NCBI RefSeq assembly: GCF_013393385.1
Contig: NZ_AP023239.1
Span: 2,108,001 to 2,172,000 of the forward strand
From: Paenibacillus sp. URB8-2
Lineage (GTDB): Bacteria > Bacillota > Bacilli > Paenibacillales > Paenibacillaceae
Direction of reading: 5' to 3'
DNA: 64,000 nt
Below, piece after piece: positions 53,739-62,218 of the stretch (position 1 is its first letter; the number at the start of each line of letters is the position of its first letter). Under the pieces are notes generated by a model. That model had not been told where the DNA came from. It saw only the letters and a list, made by a program, of their open reading frames with translations, and did no database searches. A program made the position numbers and the translations under genes.

Positions 53739-54467
53739 ATGGCACAACGATTGCTTGTCATCGAAGACGAACCGACACTAGCCCGGCTGCTGTCGTACAA
53801 TCTGGCGCAGGAAGGCTACGAGGTGGCGCATGAGGATCATGGAACGGCGGGATATGACCGGGCGGTCAAGGAGCAGTTTGACCTGATTGTGTTGGATCTC
53901 ATGCTGCCGGGAATGAACGGAATAGACATATTGGACAAACTGCGCGGCCAGGGTATACGGACGCCCATCATCGTCCTGACGGCCAAGAACACAGAAGAAG
54001 ATGTGGTCCGCGGTCTGAAATCTGGAGCCGATGATTACATGACGAAGCCTTTCGGTGTATCCGAACTGCTCGCCAGAGTCAGCGCCGTGCTCCGGCGGGT
54101 CTCCGGTGCAACGGAAGAAGCCCCGGTTAGCACGGGGACGGCAGGTTCCACCATTATTTTGGGGCAGCTTGAAATTTACCCTGAACGATACGAGGTTACC
54201 TTGGGGGGCCAGAGTATCAATCTGCGTCCCAAAGAATTCGAAGTGCTGCTATATTTGGCCCGCAAGCCTGGCGTCGTGCTGACAAGAGACGATTTGATGA
54301 ACGCCGTGTGGGGATTCGATTACATCGGCGGACAGCGTACGGTCGATGTGCATGTCAGTTCGCTGCGCAAGAAGCTGGAACTGGACCCCGAATCGGTCCA
54401 TATCGACTCCATCCGTGGTGTCGGCTACAAGTTGGTCGTCAACAAACAGAGAACTCCGGTCGCTTAA
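53739..54467 (+). CDS. phoP: Response regulator PhoP
   Basis: 242 residues from ATG 53739 (MAQRLLVIEDEPTLARLL) after GGGGGAA; a TTG ten codons upstream lacks an RBS. The receiver domain carries EDE, the phosphoacceptor Asp in LIVLDLMLPGMNG and KPF. The OmpR-type winged helix follows (FEVLLYLARKPGVVLTRDDLMNAVWGFDYIGGQRTVDVHVSSLRKKL). It binds Pho boxes. The stop is overlapped by a terminator stem, so the next gene needs its own promoter. Confidence 0.88.
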   Translation: MAQRLLVIEDEPTLARLLSYNLAQEGYEVAHEDHGTAGYDRAVKEQFDLIVLDLMLPGMNGIDILDKLRGQGIRTPIIVLTAKNTEEDVVRGLKSGADDYMTKPFGVSELLARVSAVLRRVSGATEEAPVSTGTAGSTIILGQLEIYPERYEVTLGGQSINLRPKEFEVLLYLARKPGVVLTRDDLMNAVWGFDYIGGQRTVDVHVSSLRKKLELDPESVHIDSIRGVGYKLVVNKQRTPVA

Positions 54468-54492
54468 CCAGGACCCGGGGTTCTTTTTTTTT
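54451..54492 (+). terminator. Terminator overlapping the end of phoP
   Basis: GAACtCCGG within the last phoP codons pairs with CCGGgGTTC (one U-G) and is followed by nine T residues. Confidence 0.8.
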
Positions 54493-54520
54493 GCCTTAAC
54501 TATAGTTCCGGCGACCTACA

Positions 54521-54537
54521 TTCACATTTCCTTCACG
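54521..54537 (+). promoter_or_regulatory. Pho box upstream of the CBS/chemoreceptor-like gene
   Basis: TTCACA (54521) and TTCACG (54532) start 11 bp apart, followed by TATTCT (a -10 candidate at 54547-54552). Confidence 0.5.
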
Positions 54538-54606
54538 GCAAGCAAATATTCTCATGACAATCGGTTGATACGCTATGAGCATTAAGGTAATGCGGGAGGA
54601 ATGTGC

Positions 54607-55887
54607 GTGCAGTTACTCATTTCGGTTGAGGAGAACTTGGACAGGATCGGCGGTTCGGAAGCAGATGGAGAAACCGGTCAGGCGGCAAAAGACAACATTT
54701 TGCTAAGACAAAAGGAAATCGGGCAAAATGATCAAGTGTCGCGGAAAAAAAGAGAGGTGGCACAGACGGAAACCGTGTCATTCAGCGAAAAGGATGTACC
54801 GTCAGGCCAATCCTCGGTCATATCGCTTACGGATTACTGCCTCTCCGTTCCGGAAATTGAACAGCAACTCGGCTGCTTTGAGGCGCTTGCGGTATTTCGC
54901 GATAACCCGACTGCTCCATGTCTTGTCGTCAAGGACGGGGAGGGAAGTCCTGCCGGCCTTCTGATGCGTGACGCTTTTCACCGCCAATTATCGGGCAGGT
55001 TCGCGGCCGAATTGTTTTATGCTCATCCGGCATCCCGTTTTGCGGATAAGGAAGCTCTTATGGTGGACTGCAAAGCCTCGCCTTCTGAACTGATCGGACG
55101 GGCTTTGCGGCGAACGGAAGAGCGATTCTACGATTGCGTTATCGTAACGGAGGATGGAAGACTCAAAGGGGTTCTGACCGTAAGGGATCTAATGGTGCTT
55201 TCCGGCCGTCTTCAGGATCGGGCGGAGCAGGAGCGCCGGCTTGCCGTGGAAGGAAGCTGTGTTCATGTTGGCGAAATGGAATCGGTGCTGCAGGAAGCGG
55301 CATCCGCTGCCGAAACGGCCCGCGCAGAATGCAGCCGGATGGAGCAGTGGATCACTGCTGGCTCAGGAAAACTGGAACATGTACATAACTCGTATCTGCG
55401 GGTGGAAGATCGGATGGCTGAGCAGCGGAGCCAGGTTGAGGAGCTGCTCCAAAATGTATCAGGGATCGCTTCCCTTACGGAAGAGATCGGCGGGATTGCC
55501 GGGACCAGCGAGCTGCTTGCGCTGAACGCCTCCATTGAAGCCGCGCATGCCGGTGTACACGGACAGGGGTTTCAAGTCGTCGCGGGCGAGGTCCGCTCGC
55601 TGGCCCATCATACCCGTCGCCTGACGGCAAGCATTTCTTCGCTGCTTGGAAGAATCGGCGATTTGGCCGCCCGCACGGCGGAGCTGACCGGAGCCGCTAC
55701 CGGCGATATTAGCGGCAGTGCGGAGGAAGTAGCGGCTGCTAAGAAACTCTTCTCAAGCCTTCAATCCGCGGTTTCCACCGTGGAGCAGGCAGATGAGACA
55801 GCCTGCCGGTTGGCGAAGCAGAGTGTGGACCGGGCCTTGGAGGTCAAGAGCAGACTGAAAGCGATGAGTGATTTTACAGAGCGTTAA
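54607..55887 (+). CDS. CBS domain protein with chemoreceptor signalling hairpin
   Basis: 426 residues from GTG 54607, chosen because GGGAGGA leaves no room for ATG 54601. No TM helix or signal peptide. A polar N-terminus (1-75) is followed by a CBS pair (about 85-200; CLVVKDGEGSPAGLLMRDAF, CVIVTEDGRLKGVLTVRDLM) and a coiled coil with the MCP signalling tip (IGGIAGTSELLALNASIEAAHAG, GQGFQVVAGEVRSLAHHT). Cytoplasmic receptors of this type feed CheA or related kinases. It lies between phoP and pstB with its own Pho box, suggesting a phosphate-related role. Confidence 0.78.
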   Translation: MQLLISVEENLDRIGGSEADGETGQAAKDNILLRQKEIGQNDQVSRKKREVAQTETVSFSEKDVPSGQSSVISLTDYCLSVPEIEQQLGCFEALAVFRDNPTAPCLVVKDGEGSPAGLLMRDAFHRQLSGRFAAELFYAHPASRFADKEALMVDCKASPSELIGRALRRTEERFYDCVIVTEDGRLKGVLTVRDLMVLSGRLQDRAEQERRLAVEGSCVHVGEMESVLQEAASAAETARAECSRMEQWITAGSGKLEHVHNSYLRVEDRMAEQRSQVEELLQNVSGIASLTEEIGGIAGTSELLALNASIEAAHAGVHGQGFQVVAGEVRSLAHHTRRLTASISSLLGRIGDLAARTAELTGAATGDISGSAEEVAAAKKLFSSLQSAVSTVEQADETACRLAKQSVDRALEVKSRLKAMSDFTER

Positions 55888-55913
55888 CATTTCTCTGGAC
55901 CGGCATTTACAAT
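55873..55913 (+). promoter_or_regulatory. Pho box and -10 for pstB, overlapping the previous stop
   Basis: TTTACA (55873) and TTAACA (55884) start 11 bp apart over the stop codon of the chemoreceptor-like gene, with TACAAT (55908-55913) 18 bp further on. Confidence 0.6.
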
Positions 55914-55964
55914 CAGAGCTTATGATTGTACCGAAGAGTGATGAGAAGGAGACAAACACATATA

Positions 55965-56744
55965 ATGAAGTCCACCGTTGACATAGAAAAGAAGACCATC
56001 ATTGACATAGAAAAGCTGGATCTCTACTACGAATCCTTTCATGCGCTCAAAAGCATGGATTTGCAGATCCCGGAGAAGGCGGTTACCGCGTTCATCGGGC
56101 CATCCGGCTGTGGGAAATCAACGCTGCTGCGCACCTTGAACCGTATGAACGATATGATTCCCGGAACCCGGATCGAAGGCAAGGTCCTGATTGGCGGCAC
56201 GGATATCTACGGAGGCGGCATCGAGGTGGAAAGCCTGCGCAAGCGGGTAGGAATGGTTTTTCAGCAGCCGAATCCTTTTCCAAAATCAATTTACGATAAT
56301 GTAGCTTACGGCCCCCGTCTGCACGGCAGCCCTCCAAAAGCGGAACTCGATGAACTGGTGGAGCAAAGTCTGCGGCAGTCGGCTTTGTGGGACGAAGTCA
56401 AGGACTTCCTCAAGAAATCCGCGCTGAGCCTGTCCGGCGGACAGCAGCAGCGGCTCTGCATTGCCAGAGCGCTTGCCGTACAACCCGACATCCTGCTGAT
56501 GGATGAAGCGACTTCCGCGCTTGACCCTGTTTCAACGCAGAAGATCGAAGAGCTTGTCCAAGAACTGCGGGACCGGTATACGATCGTCATGGTGACGCAC
56601 AATATGCACCAGGCGGCGAGAGTATCGAACTTGACGGTGTTCTTCCTGAACGGCGTAATTGTCGAGTCGGAGGACACGGAACAGTTATTCTCGAATCCGA
56701 AAGATTCGCGCACCGAAGATTATATTTCCGGCAGATTCGGCTAA
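55965..56744 (+). CDS. pstB: Phosphate ABC transporter ATP-binding protein PstB
   Basis: 259 residues from ATG 55965 (an earlier in-frame ATG at 55941 overlaps the AAGGAG and is less likely). ABC motifs are Walker [18 protein letters not shown] (the RTLNRMND run is typical of PstB), the Q-loop [19 protein letters not shown], signature [15 protein letters not shown] and Walker [14 protein letters not shown]. It powers high-affinity phosphate import. No pstS, pstC or pstA lies nearby. phoU follows. Confidence 0.93.
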   Translation: MKSTVDIEKKTIIDIEKLDLYYESFHALKSMDLQIPEKAVTAFIGPSGCGKSTLLRTLNRMNDMIPGTRIEGKVLIGGTDIYGGGIEVESLRKRVGMVFQQPNPFPKSIYDNVAYGPRLHGSPPKAELDELVEQSLRQSALWDEVKDFLKKSALSLSGGQQQRLCIARALAVQPDILLMDEATSALDPVSTQKIEELVQELRDRYTIVMVTHNMHQAARVSNLTVFFLNGVIVESEDTEQLFSNPKDSRTEDYISGRFG

Positions 56745-56820
56745 CAGGCTGCTTCCCTCAAGGGATACGGTTGTTAGTCTATGCGGAGGACCTATAGATT
56801 CGAGGAGGAACCCATTACTT

Positions 56821-57480
56821 ATGATTCGAAGACTGGAATTTGACAAAAACCTTGAAGAACTGCGCAGCTTGCTGCGTGAAATGGGCGAGCATGTAATCGG
56901 CGCGCTGGAAGGCGCCGTGCTTTCTCTGCAGCAGCACGATACGACCCGGGCGCAGGAAATCGTAGCGGCTGACGTCCACCTCAATGCAATGGAAGAAAAG
57001 ATTATGGACATCGGCTCGCGTCTCATCATTACACAGCAGCCGGTAGCCAAGGATTTGCGCAGAATAATCGTCGCATTCAAAATATCGAGCGATCTTGAGC
57101 GGATGGGAGATCTGGCGCTGGACGTGGCGAAGGTGACTCTGCGAATTCAGGGTCAGGAGCTGATCAAGCCGCTGGTGGACATTCCGCGGATGGCGGAAAT
57201 CGTAAAGCTCATGACAACAGAAGCGATTACCGCCTATCTGGACGAGAACACGGATCTGGCGCATAAAATGGCGCTGGATGACGATCAGGTCGATCATTTG
57301 TATAGCGCTATGATCAACGAGCTGTACTCCTACATGATTAAGAAGCCTGACGCGGTCTCTCAGGCGATGCTGTTGACGCTTGTGGGCCGGTACATTGAGC
57401 GGATCGCCGACCATGCGACCAATATTGGTGAAAGCGTAGTCTATCTGGTGACGGGCAAGCGTCCTGATTTGAACCGGTAG
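56821..57480 (+). CDS. phoU: Phosphate signalling protein PhoU
   Basis: 219 residues of two three-helix bundles. Conserved: RRLEFDKNLEELRSLLREMGEHV, DVHLNAMEEKIMDIGSRLIITQQPVAKDLRRI and ISSDLERMGDLALDVAKV, with the metal-binding E/DxxxD motif repeated near the end (YIERIADHATNIGESVVYL). PhoU links Pst transport to the PhoR sensor. RBS GAGGAGG is 12 bases from ATG 56821. Last gene of the phosphate block, followed by terminator and repeat copy D. Confidence 0.93.
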   Translation: MIRRLEFDKNLEELRSLLREMGEHVIGALEGAVLSLQQHDTTRAQEIVAADVHLNAMEEKIMDIGSRLIITQQPVAKDLRRIIVAFKISSDLERMGDLALDVAKVTLRIQGQELIKPLVDIPRMAEIVKLMTTEAITAYLDENTDLAHKMALDDDQVDHLYSAMINELYSYMIKKPDAVSQAMLLTLVGRYIERIADHATNIGESVVYLVTGKRPDLNR

Positions 57481-57527
57481 GAAGCGGAATGTAAGCAGCC
57501 CAGGAAGGCACTGAACTATATCTTACA

Positions 57528-57576
57528 AGAAAGCGCACTACTGCCGTCAGACGGCGGGGGCGCTTTCTTCTTTTTA
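57528..57576 (+). terminator. Intrinsic terminator of pstB-phoU
   Basis: The stem agaaagcgc / gcgctttct with inner gccgtc / gacggc is followed by TTCTTTTTAA. Confidence 0.9.
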
Positions 57577-57677
57577 AAATATCAGAAAGTATAAGCTTCG
57601 CGCTTATGCCTTAACCTGATATTTCTACGAGAAACGTACTTGCGTCTTATAAAGGCGCCGTCAGGCGTTTCTTCTTG
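57577..57677 (+). repeat. 101-bp structured intergenic repeat, copy D
   Basis: The outer stem AAATATCAG/CTGATATTT is perfect, with a C-G pair where copy A has A-U. The inner hairpin is ATAAGC-TTCGC-GCTTAT. In the 53-nt block (57625-57677) AAGACG has become AAGGCG, a U-G wobble in plus-strand RNA. The repeat lies directly after the phoU terminator and 87 bp before polA. Confidence 0.92.
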
Positions 57678-57764
57678 TATCTCTTTGAAGCGGATGCTGC
57701 ACTTTGTGGGACTATTGCCATGTGGTAAGATGTAAAGGATAAGCAATTGAAGACGAGGTGCATA

Positions 57765-60422
57765 ATGGACAAGCTGATTCTTATAGATGGAAATAATGTC
57801 ATTTACCGCGCATTCTTCGCCATGCCTCCGCTGACCAATACGGCGGGGCAGCAGACGAACGCCGTATACGGCTTCACTACGATGCTGCTGCGTCTCATCG
57901 AGGAGCACAAGCCGAGTCATCTGATCGTCGCGTTCGACGCGGGGAAGATTACCTTCAGGCATGAGGGATACCAGGAGTACAAAGGCGGACGGCAGAAGAC
58001 CCCGCCCGAGCTTTCGGAGCAGTTCCCTCTGCTGAAAGACCTGCTGCGGGATCTCGGCGTGCCGCAGTTTGAGATCGAGAACTATGAAGCGGACGACATC
58101 ATTGGCAGCATCTCCCGTCAGGCGGACGAGGCGGGGCGTCAGGTGATGATCGTATCGGGGGACAAGGACATGCTGCAGCTGGCGTCCGAGCATACGACCA
58201 TTGCGCTGATCCGCAAGGGCGTCACCGATATCGAGTTGTACGGACCGGAGCAAATTCGTGAAAAATACGATTTGACGCCGCAGCAGATTATTGACCTCAA
58301 GGGACTGATGGGCGATGCGAGTGACAACATTCCCGGCGTACCGGGTGTCGGCGAGAAGACCGCGCTCAAGCTGCTGCACCAGTTCGGATCGGTGGAAAGC
58401 GTGATTGCGGGAACGGGCGAGCTGAAGGGCAAAATGAAGGAAAAGCTGGAGGCGCATGCCAACGACGCCGTCATGAGCAAGAAGCTGGCAACCATTTACC
58501 GCGAGGTTCCGCTGACTCATTCGTGGGAGGACATGGCTTTTCACGGCCTGAAGAGCGACACGGCCGGCCCTGCGCTGGCGAAGCTGGAGTTCAAGTCGCT
58601 GCTGGAGCGGCTGTCCTTAAGCGGAAGCGCTCCTGTGAGCGAAGAGTCCTCCTCTGAAGCGGTGGACCTTGACATCGTCATTGCAGGCGAAGCGGACCTT
58701 GAAGAGGTTGCAGCCGCGCTTCCTGAGGTTAAAGCGCTGCATGTCGAGACGAACGGCGAGAACCCGCACCGCACCGAGGTGATCGGCCTTGCTCTCTCCA
58801 CGCCGGCGCGGCATTATTTCGTGCCCTTTGAGCTGCTGAAGAGCGGCGGCGCGGAGGGCTTGCGCGGCTGGCTGGCCGACGAGCATGCTCCGAAGAACGG
58901 CTACGACCTGCACCGCGCCGATTTGGCGCTGCACTGGCAGGGCATCTCATTCGCCGGAGCAGCGCATGATGTGCAGCTGGCCGCTTACCTGCTCGACCCG
59001 ACCGAGGCCAACCAGAACCTCAGCGACCTTGTCGCCAAATACGGCCTGCCGCGCCTTGCACCGGACGAAGAGGTATTTGGCAAGGGGGCCAAATACAAAG
59101 TGCCGGAGTTGGATATTCTGGGTGCGCATGTCGCTGCCAAGAGCGCAGCCGTGCTTGATCTGGTGCCGAAGCAGGAGCGGGATTTGAGCGATACAGCGAT
59201 GTCTGGGCTGTTTCATGATCTGGAAATGCCGCTTTCGCGCATTTTGGCCGATATGGAGAAGCAGGGCATCTGCGTAAATACGGATGGCCTCAGGGAACTG
59301 GGCCGGGAATTCGAAAGCACGATCTCAGGTCTGGTAGAACAGATCTACGAAATCGCGGGCACGGAGTTCAATCTGAACTCCACGAAGCAGCTAGGGGAGA
59401 TTTTGTTCGATAAGCTGGGCCTGCCAGTCATCAAGAAGACAAAGACCGGCTATTCCACCGATGCCGAGGTGCTGGAGAAGCTGGAACCTTACCATGAAAT
59501 TGTGCAAAATATTTTGCAGTACCGCACGCTCGCAAAGCTGCAGTCCACCTACGTGGAAGGGCTTCTGAAGGAAATTGCCCCGTCTACGGGCAAAGTGCAC
59601 ACCTTCTACCGTCAGACGATCGCGGCGACCGGACGGCTGAGCAGCCAGTTCCCGAATCTGCAGAATATTCCGATCCGGCTGGAGGAGGGCCGCAAAATCC
59701 GCAAAGTATTCGTGCCCTCCGAGCCGGGCTGGTCGATCCTGGCAGCCGACTACTCGCAGATCGAGCTGCGGGTGCTCGCGCATATTTCGAACGACACGAG
59801 GCTGAAGGAAGCCTTTTTGCATGATATGGATATTCATACCAAGACAGCCATGGACGTATTCGGCGTGCCTGCCGAAGCGGTCGACGGCAACATGCGGCGC
59901 TCCGCCAAAGCGGTTAATTTCGGTATTGTATACGGCATCAGCGATTACGGCCTTTCCCAGAACCTGAATATTACGCGGAAGGAAGCCGGAAGGTTCATCG
60001 AGCAGTATTTCGAGGTGTTCCAGGGCGTACGCCGCTATATGGATGAAATTGTCCGGGAAGCGCGCAAAGCGGGTTATGTCACCACGCTGCTTGAACGCCG
60101 CCGTTATCTGCCGGAGATCAATGCGAGCAACTTCAATCTGCGTTCCTTCGCGGAACGGACAGCGATGAATACGCCGATTCAGGGAACCGCGGCCGACATT
60201 ATCAAGTTGGCGATGATCCATATGGACCGGGCCCTGTTCGAACGGAAGCTGAAGAGCCGCATGCTGCTTCAGGTGCATGACGAATTGGTATTCGAGGTGC
60301 CGGAGGATGAGCTGGAGACGATGAAAAAGCTCGTGCCCGAAGTCATGGAAGGCGCGCTGAAGCTGTCTGTTCCGCTCAAGGCTGAGGTAAGTTACGGAAG
60401 CAACTGGTATGAAGCGAAATAA
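57765..60422 (+). CDS. polA: DNA polymerase I
   Basis: 885 residues from ATG 57765 (MDKLILIDGNNVIYRAFFAM), RBS GAGGTG. Domains: 5' nuclease (about 1-290; YEADDIIGSISRQ, SGDKDMLQL, GDASDNIPGVPGVGEKTA), a 3'-5' exonuclease-like domain (about 320-470) where the first catalytic Asp is replaced (ALHVETNGE), and the polymerase with motif A AADYSQIELRVLAH, motif B RRSAKAVNFGIVYGIS and motif C LQVHDELVFEVP. It fills gaps in repair and Okazaki fragment maturation. Proofreading is probably absent, as is usual in bacilli. Confidence 0.97.
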   Translation: MDKLILIDGNNVIYRAFFAMPPLTNTAGQQTNAVYGFTTMLLRLIEEHKPSHLIVAFDAGKITFRHEGYQEYKGGRQKTPPELSEQFPLLKDLLRDLGVPQFEIENYEADDIIGSISRQADEAGRQVMIVSGDKDMLQLASEHTTIALIRKGVTDIELYGPEQIREKYDLTPQQIIDLKGLMGDASDNIPGVPGVGEKTALKLLHQFGSVESVIAGTGELKGKMKEKLEAHANDAVMSKKLATIYREVPLTHSWEDMAFHGLKSDTAGPALAKLEFKSLLERLSLSGSAPVSEESSSEAVDLDIVIAGEADLEEVAAALPEVKALHVETNGENPHRTEVIGLALSTPARHYFVPFELLKSGGAEGLRGWLADEHAPKNGYDLHRADLALHWQGISFAGAAHDVQLAAYLLDPTEANQNLSDLVAKYGLPRLAPDEEVFGKGAKYKVPELDILGAHVAAKSAAVLDLVPKQERDLSDTAMSGLFHDLEMPLSRILADMEKQGICVNTDGLRELGREFESTISGLVEQIYEIAGTEFNLNSTKQLGEILFDKLGLPVIKKTKTGYSTDAEVLEKLEPYHEIVQNILQYRTLAKLQSTYVEGLLKEIAPSTGKVHTFYRQTIAATGRLSSQFPNLQNIPIRLEEGRKIRKVFVPSEPGWSILAADYSQIELRVLAHISNDTRLKEAFLHDMDIHTKTAMDVFGVPAEAVDGNMRRSAKAVNFGIVYGISDYGLSQNLNITRKEAGRFIEQYFEVFQGVRRYMDEIVREARKAGYVTTLLERRRYLPEINASNFNLRSFAERTAMNTPIQGTAADIIKLAMIHMDRALFERKLKSRMLLQVHDELVFEVPEDELETMKKLVPEVMEGALKLSVPLKAEVSYGSNWYEAK

Positions 60423-60474
60423 AGGTCCCGCGTGCCTTGCTTATCCGGTATAATGGAGTAGAGGTGAAGACATC

Positions 60475-61311
60475 ATGCCGGAATTACCGGAAGTAGAGAC
60501 CGTCAAGAGAACACTGAACACCTTGGTACAAGGGAAAAAGATACAAAAAGTCACCGTTCGTCTGCCGCGCATTATCCGGCGTCCGGACGATATTCGAATA
60601 TTTGAAACCATGCTGGAAGGCCATACGATTGAGCGTGTGGAGCGCCGCGGCAAATTTTTGCGCTTCCTGCTCGACGGTCTGGTGCTTGTCTCCCATCTGC
60701 GGATGGAAGGACGGTACGGATTGCATGCGGCAGGAGAGCCTTTAGATAAGCATACGCATGTTATTTTTCATTTTGACGATGGGAGCGAACTGCGCTACAC
60801 GGATGTAAGGCAGTTTGGCACTATGGATCTTTTTCTGCCCGGAGAAGATCTCAATCTACCCCCGCTGAACAAGCTGGGACTGGAACCGCTGAGCAAGGGA
60901 TTTACGCCCGAAGCGTTTAAGGATCTGGTTGCCGGGAAAAATACAAAAATCAAGCCTTTGCTCCTCAATCAGGCATATGTGGTCGGCATCGGCAATATTT
61001 ATGTGGATGAGTCCCTGCATCAAGCTGGCATTCATCCGGAGAGAAACGCCAAATCACTCACCGGAGATGAGCTGGACCGTCTTCATCAGGCGATTGTCGC
61101 CACGCTATCGGAAGCGGTGAATGCCGGAGGTTCCTCCGTCAAATCGTACGTGAACGGCCAGGGTGAGAGCGGTTCGTATCAGCACCGGCTGCGGATATAC
61201 GGCCGCAAAGACGAGACCTGCTACACCTGCGGTACGAAGGTGGAGAAGAGCGTAGTGGGGGGACGCGGCACGCATTTTTGCCCAAGCTGCCAGCCGTCTC
61301 TTTTAAACTAA
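60475..61311 (+). CDS. mutM: Formamidopyrimidine-DNA glycosylase MutM
   Basis: 278 residues starting MPELPEVETVKRTL; after Met removal the catalytic Pro and the Glu follow. ERRGKFLRFLL holds the conserved Lys, GIGNIYVDESLHQAGIHP is the DNA-binding helix-two-turn-helix, and the zinc finger is CYTCGTKVEKSVVGGRGTHFCPSC (start 253, read as four cysteines). It removes 8-oxoguanine. It starts 52 bp after polA, forming a repair pair as in B. subtilis. RBS GAGGTGAAGACATC. Confidence 0.96.
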   Translation: MPELPEVETVKRTLNTLVQGKKIQKVTVRLPRIIRRPDDIRIFETMLEGHTIERVERRGKFLRFLLDGLVLVSHLRMEGRYGLHAAGEPLDKHTHVIFHFDDGSELRYTDVRQFGTMDLFLPGEDLNLPPLNKLGLEPLSKGFTPEAFKDLVAGKNTKIKPLLLNQAYVVGIGNIYVDESLHQAGIHPERNAKSLTGDELDRLHQAIVATLSEAVNAGGSSVKSYVNGQGESGSYQHRLRIYGRKDETCYTCGTKVEKSVVGGRGTHFCPSCQPSLLN

Positions 61312-61489
61312 AGCCAGCTTTTTTATCGCAGATTTGATTTGCGCCGTTTTTCTTCAAGTTTCACAATTTTTCATGAAGGTTGACACCCTGAGCCCATCCC
61401 GCCCATATACTGGGTGAAGAATGCTACATTGCGAACGACGGTTTCCATTGGTTACGGAAGCGTGGGTTCTTCAACGGGAGGGATTGTGG

Positions 61490-62209
61490 GTGATCAGCCC
61501 CATTTTTTCATTGCTGCTGCTGGCTTTTGCCCTGAGTCTGGACGGTTTCGGTGTTGGTATTACATACGGATTGCGCAAACTGAAAATACCCCTGCTTTCC
61601 GTTCTCATTATCTCAATCTGTTCCGGTGTTGTGATGTGTGTCTCGATGCAGGTTGGCGCGCTGCTGGCCAAAGTCGTTTCGCCTCATATCGCTTCCCTGT
61701 TCGGGGCGGTCATCATACTTCTGATGGGCTGCTGGTCATTGGTACAGTTGGTGATGCAGAAGGATGAAGAGACGCCGTTCGAGGAGGCCGGTTCGGGACC
61801 TGGCGCAGAAGAGAGTGAAAGATACCCGGCATTGACGGATGAACAACCGGAAGCGGAGCCGGAGAAATCGGCGGTATTTTCCCTTGAGTTTCGCAGGCTG
61901 GGGATTGTCGTTCAAATTTTGCGAACTCCGTCTTCGGCTGATATGGATAAATCGGGCAGTATCTCATCAATAGAAGCGTTCTTGTTGGGCATTGCTCTTT
62001 CCCTTGACGCTTTCGGAGCGGGCCTTGGGGCCGCGCTCCTTGGATTTAATCCGCTCTGGACGTCGCTTGTGATCGCCCTGTTCAGCGGCAGTATCCTGGT
62101 TCTTGGACTCAACACAGGACTGCGATATGCCGGAAGCGTCTGGATGAAGCGCGCCTCGGTGCTGCCTGCTCTGCTCTTGATTGCCATAGGAATATTGAAG
62201 CTGTTATGA
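61490..62209 (+). CDS. ytaF: Sporulation membrane protein YtaF
   Basis: 239 residues from GTG 61490, chosen because CGGGAGGG lies seven bases upstream. Two related membrane halves: ALSLDGFGVGITYGLRKLKI near the start and ALSLDAFGAGLGAALLGF in the second half. They are separated by an acidic, Glu/Pro-rich loop (DEETPFEEAGSGPGAEESE). This internal repeat places YtaF in the MntP-like exporter group. Position before coaE matches Bacillus; substrate unknown. Confidence 0.83.
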   Translation: MISPIFSLLLLAFALSLDGFGVGITYGLRKLKIPLLSVLIISICSGVVMCVSMQVGALLAKVVSPHIASLFGAVIILLMGCWSLVQLVMQKDEETPFEEAGSGPGAEESERYPALTDEQPEAEPEKSAVFSLEFRRLGIVVQILRTPSSADMDKSGSISSIEAFLLGIALSLDAFGAGLGAALLGFNPLWTSLVIALFSGSILVLGLNTGLRYAGSVWMKRASVLPALLLIAIGILKLL

Positions 62210-62218
62210 GGTGAAAAC

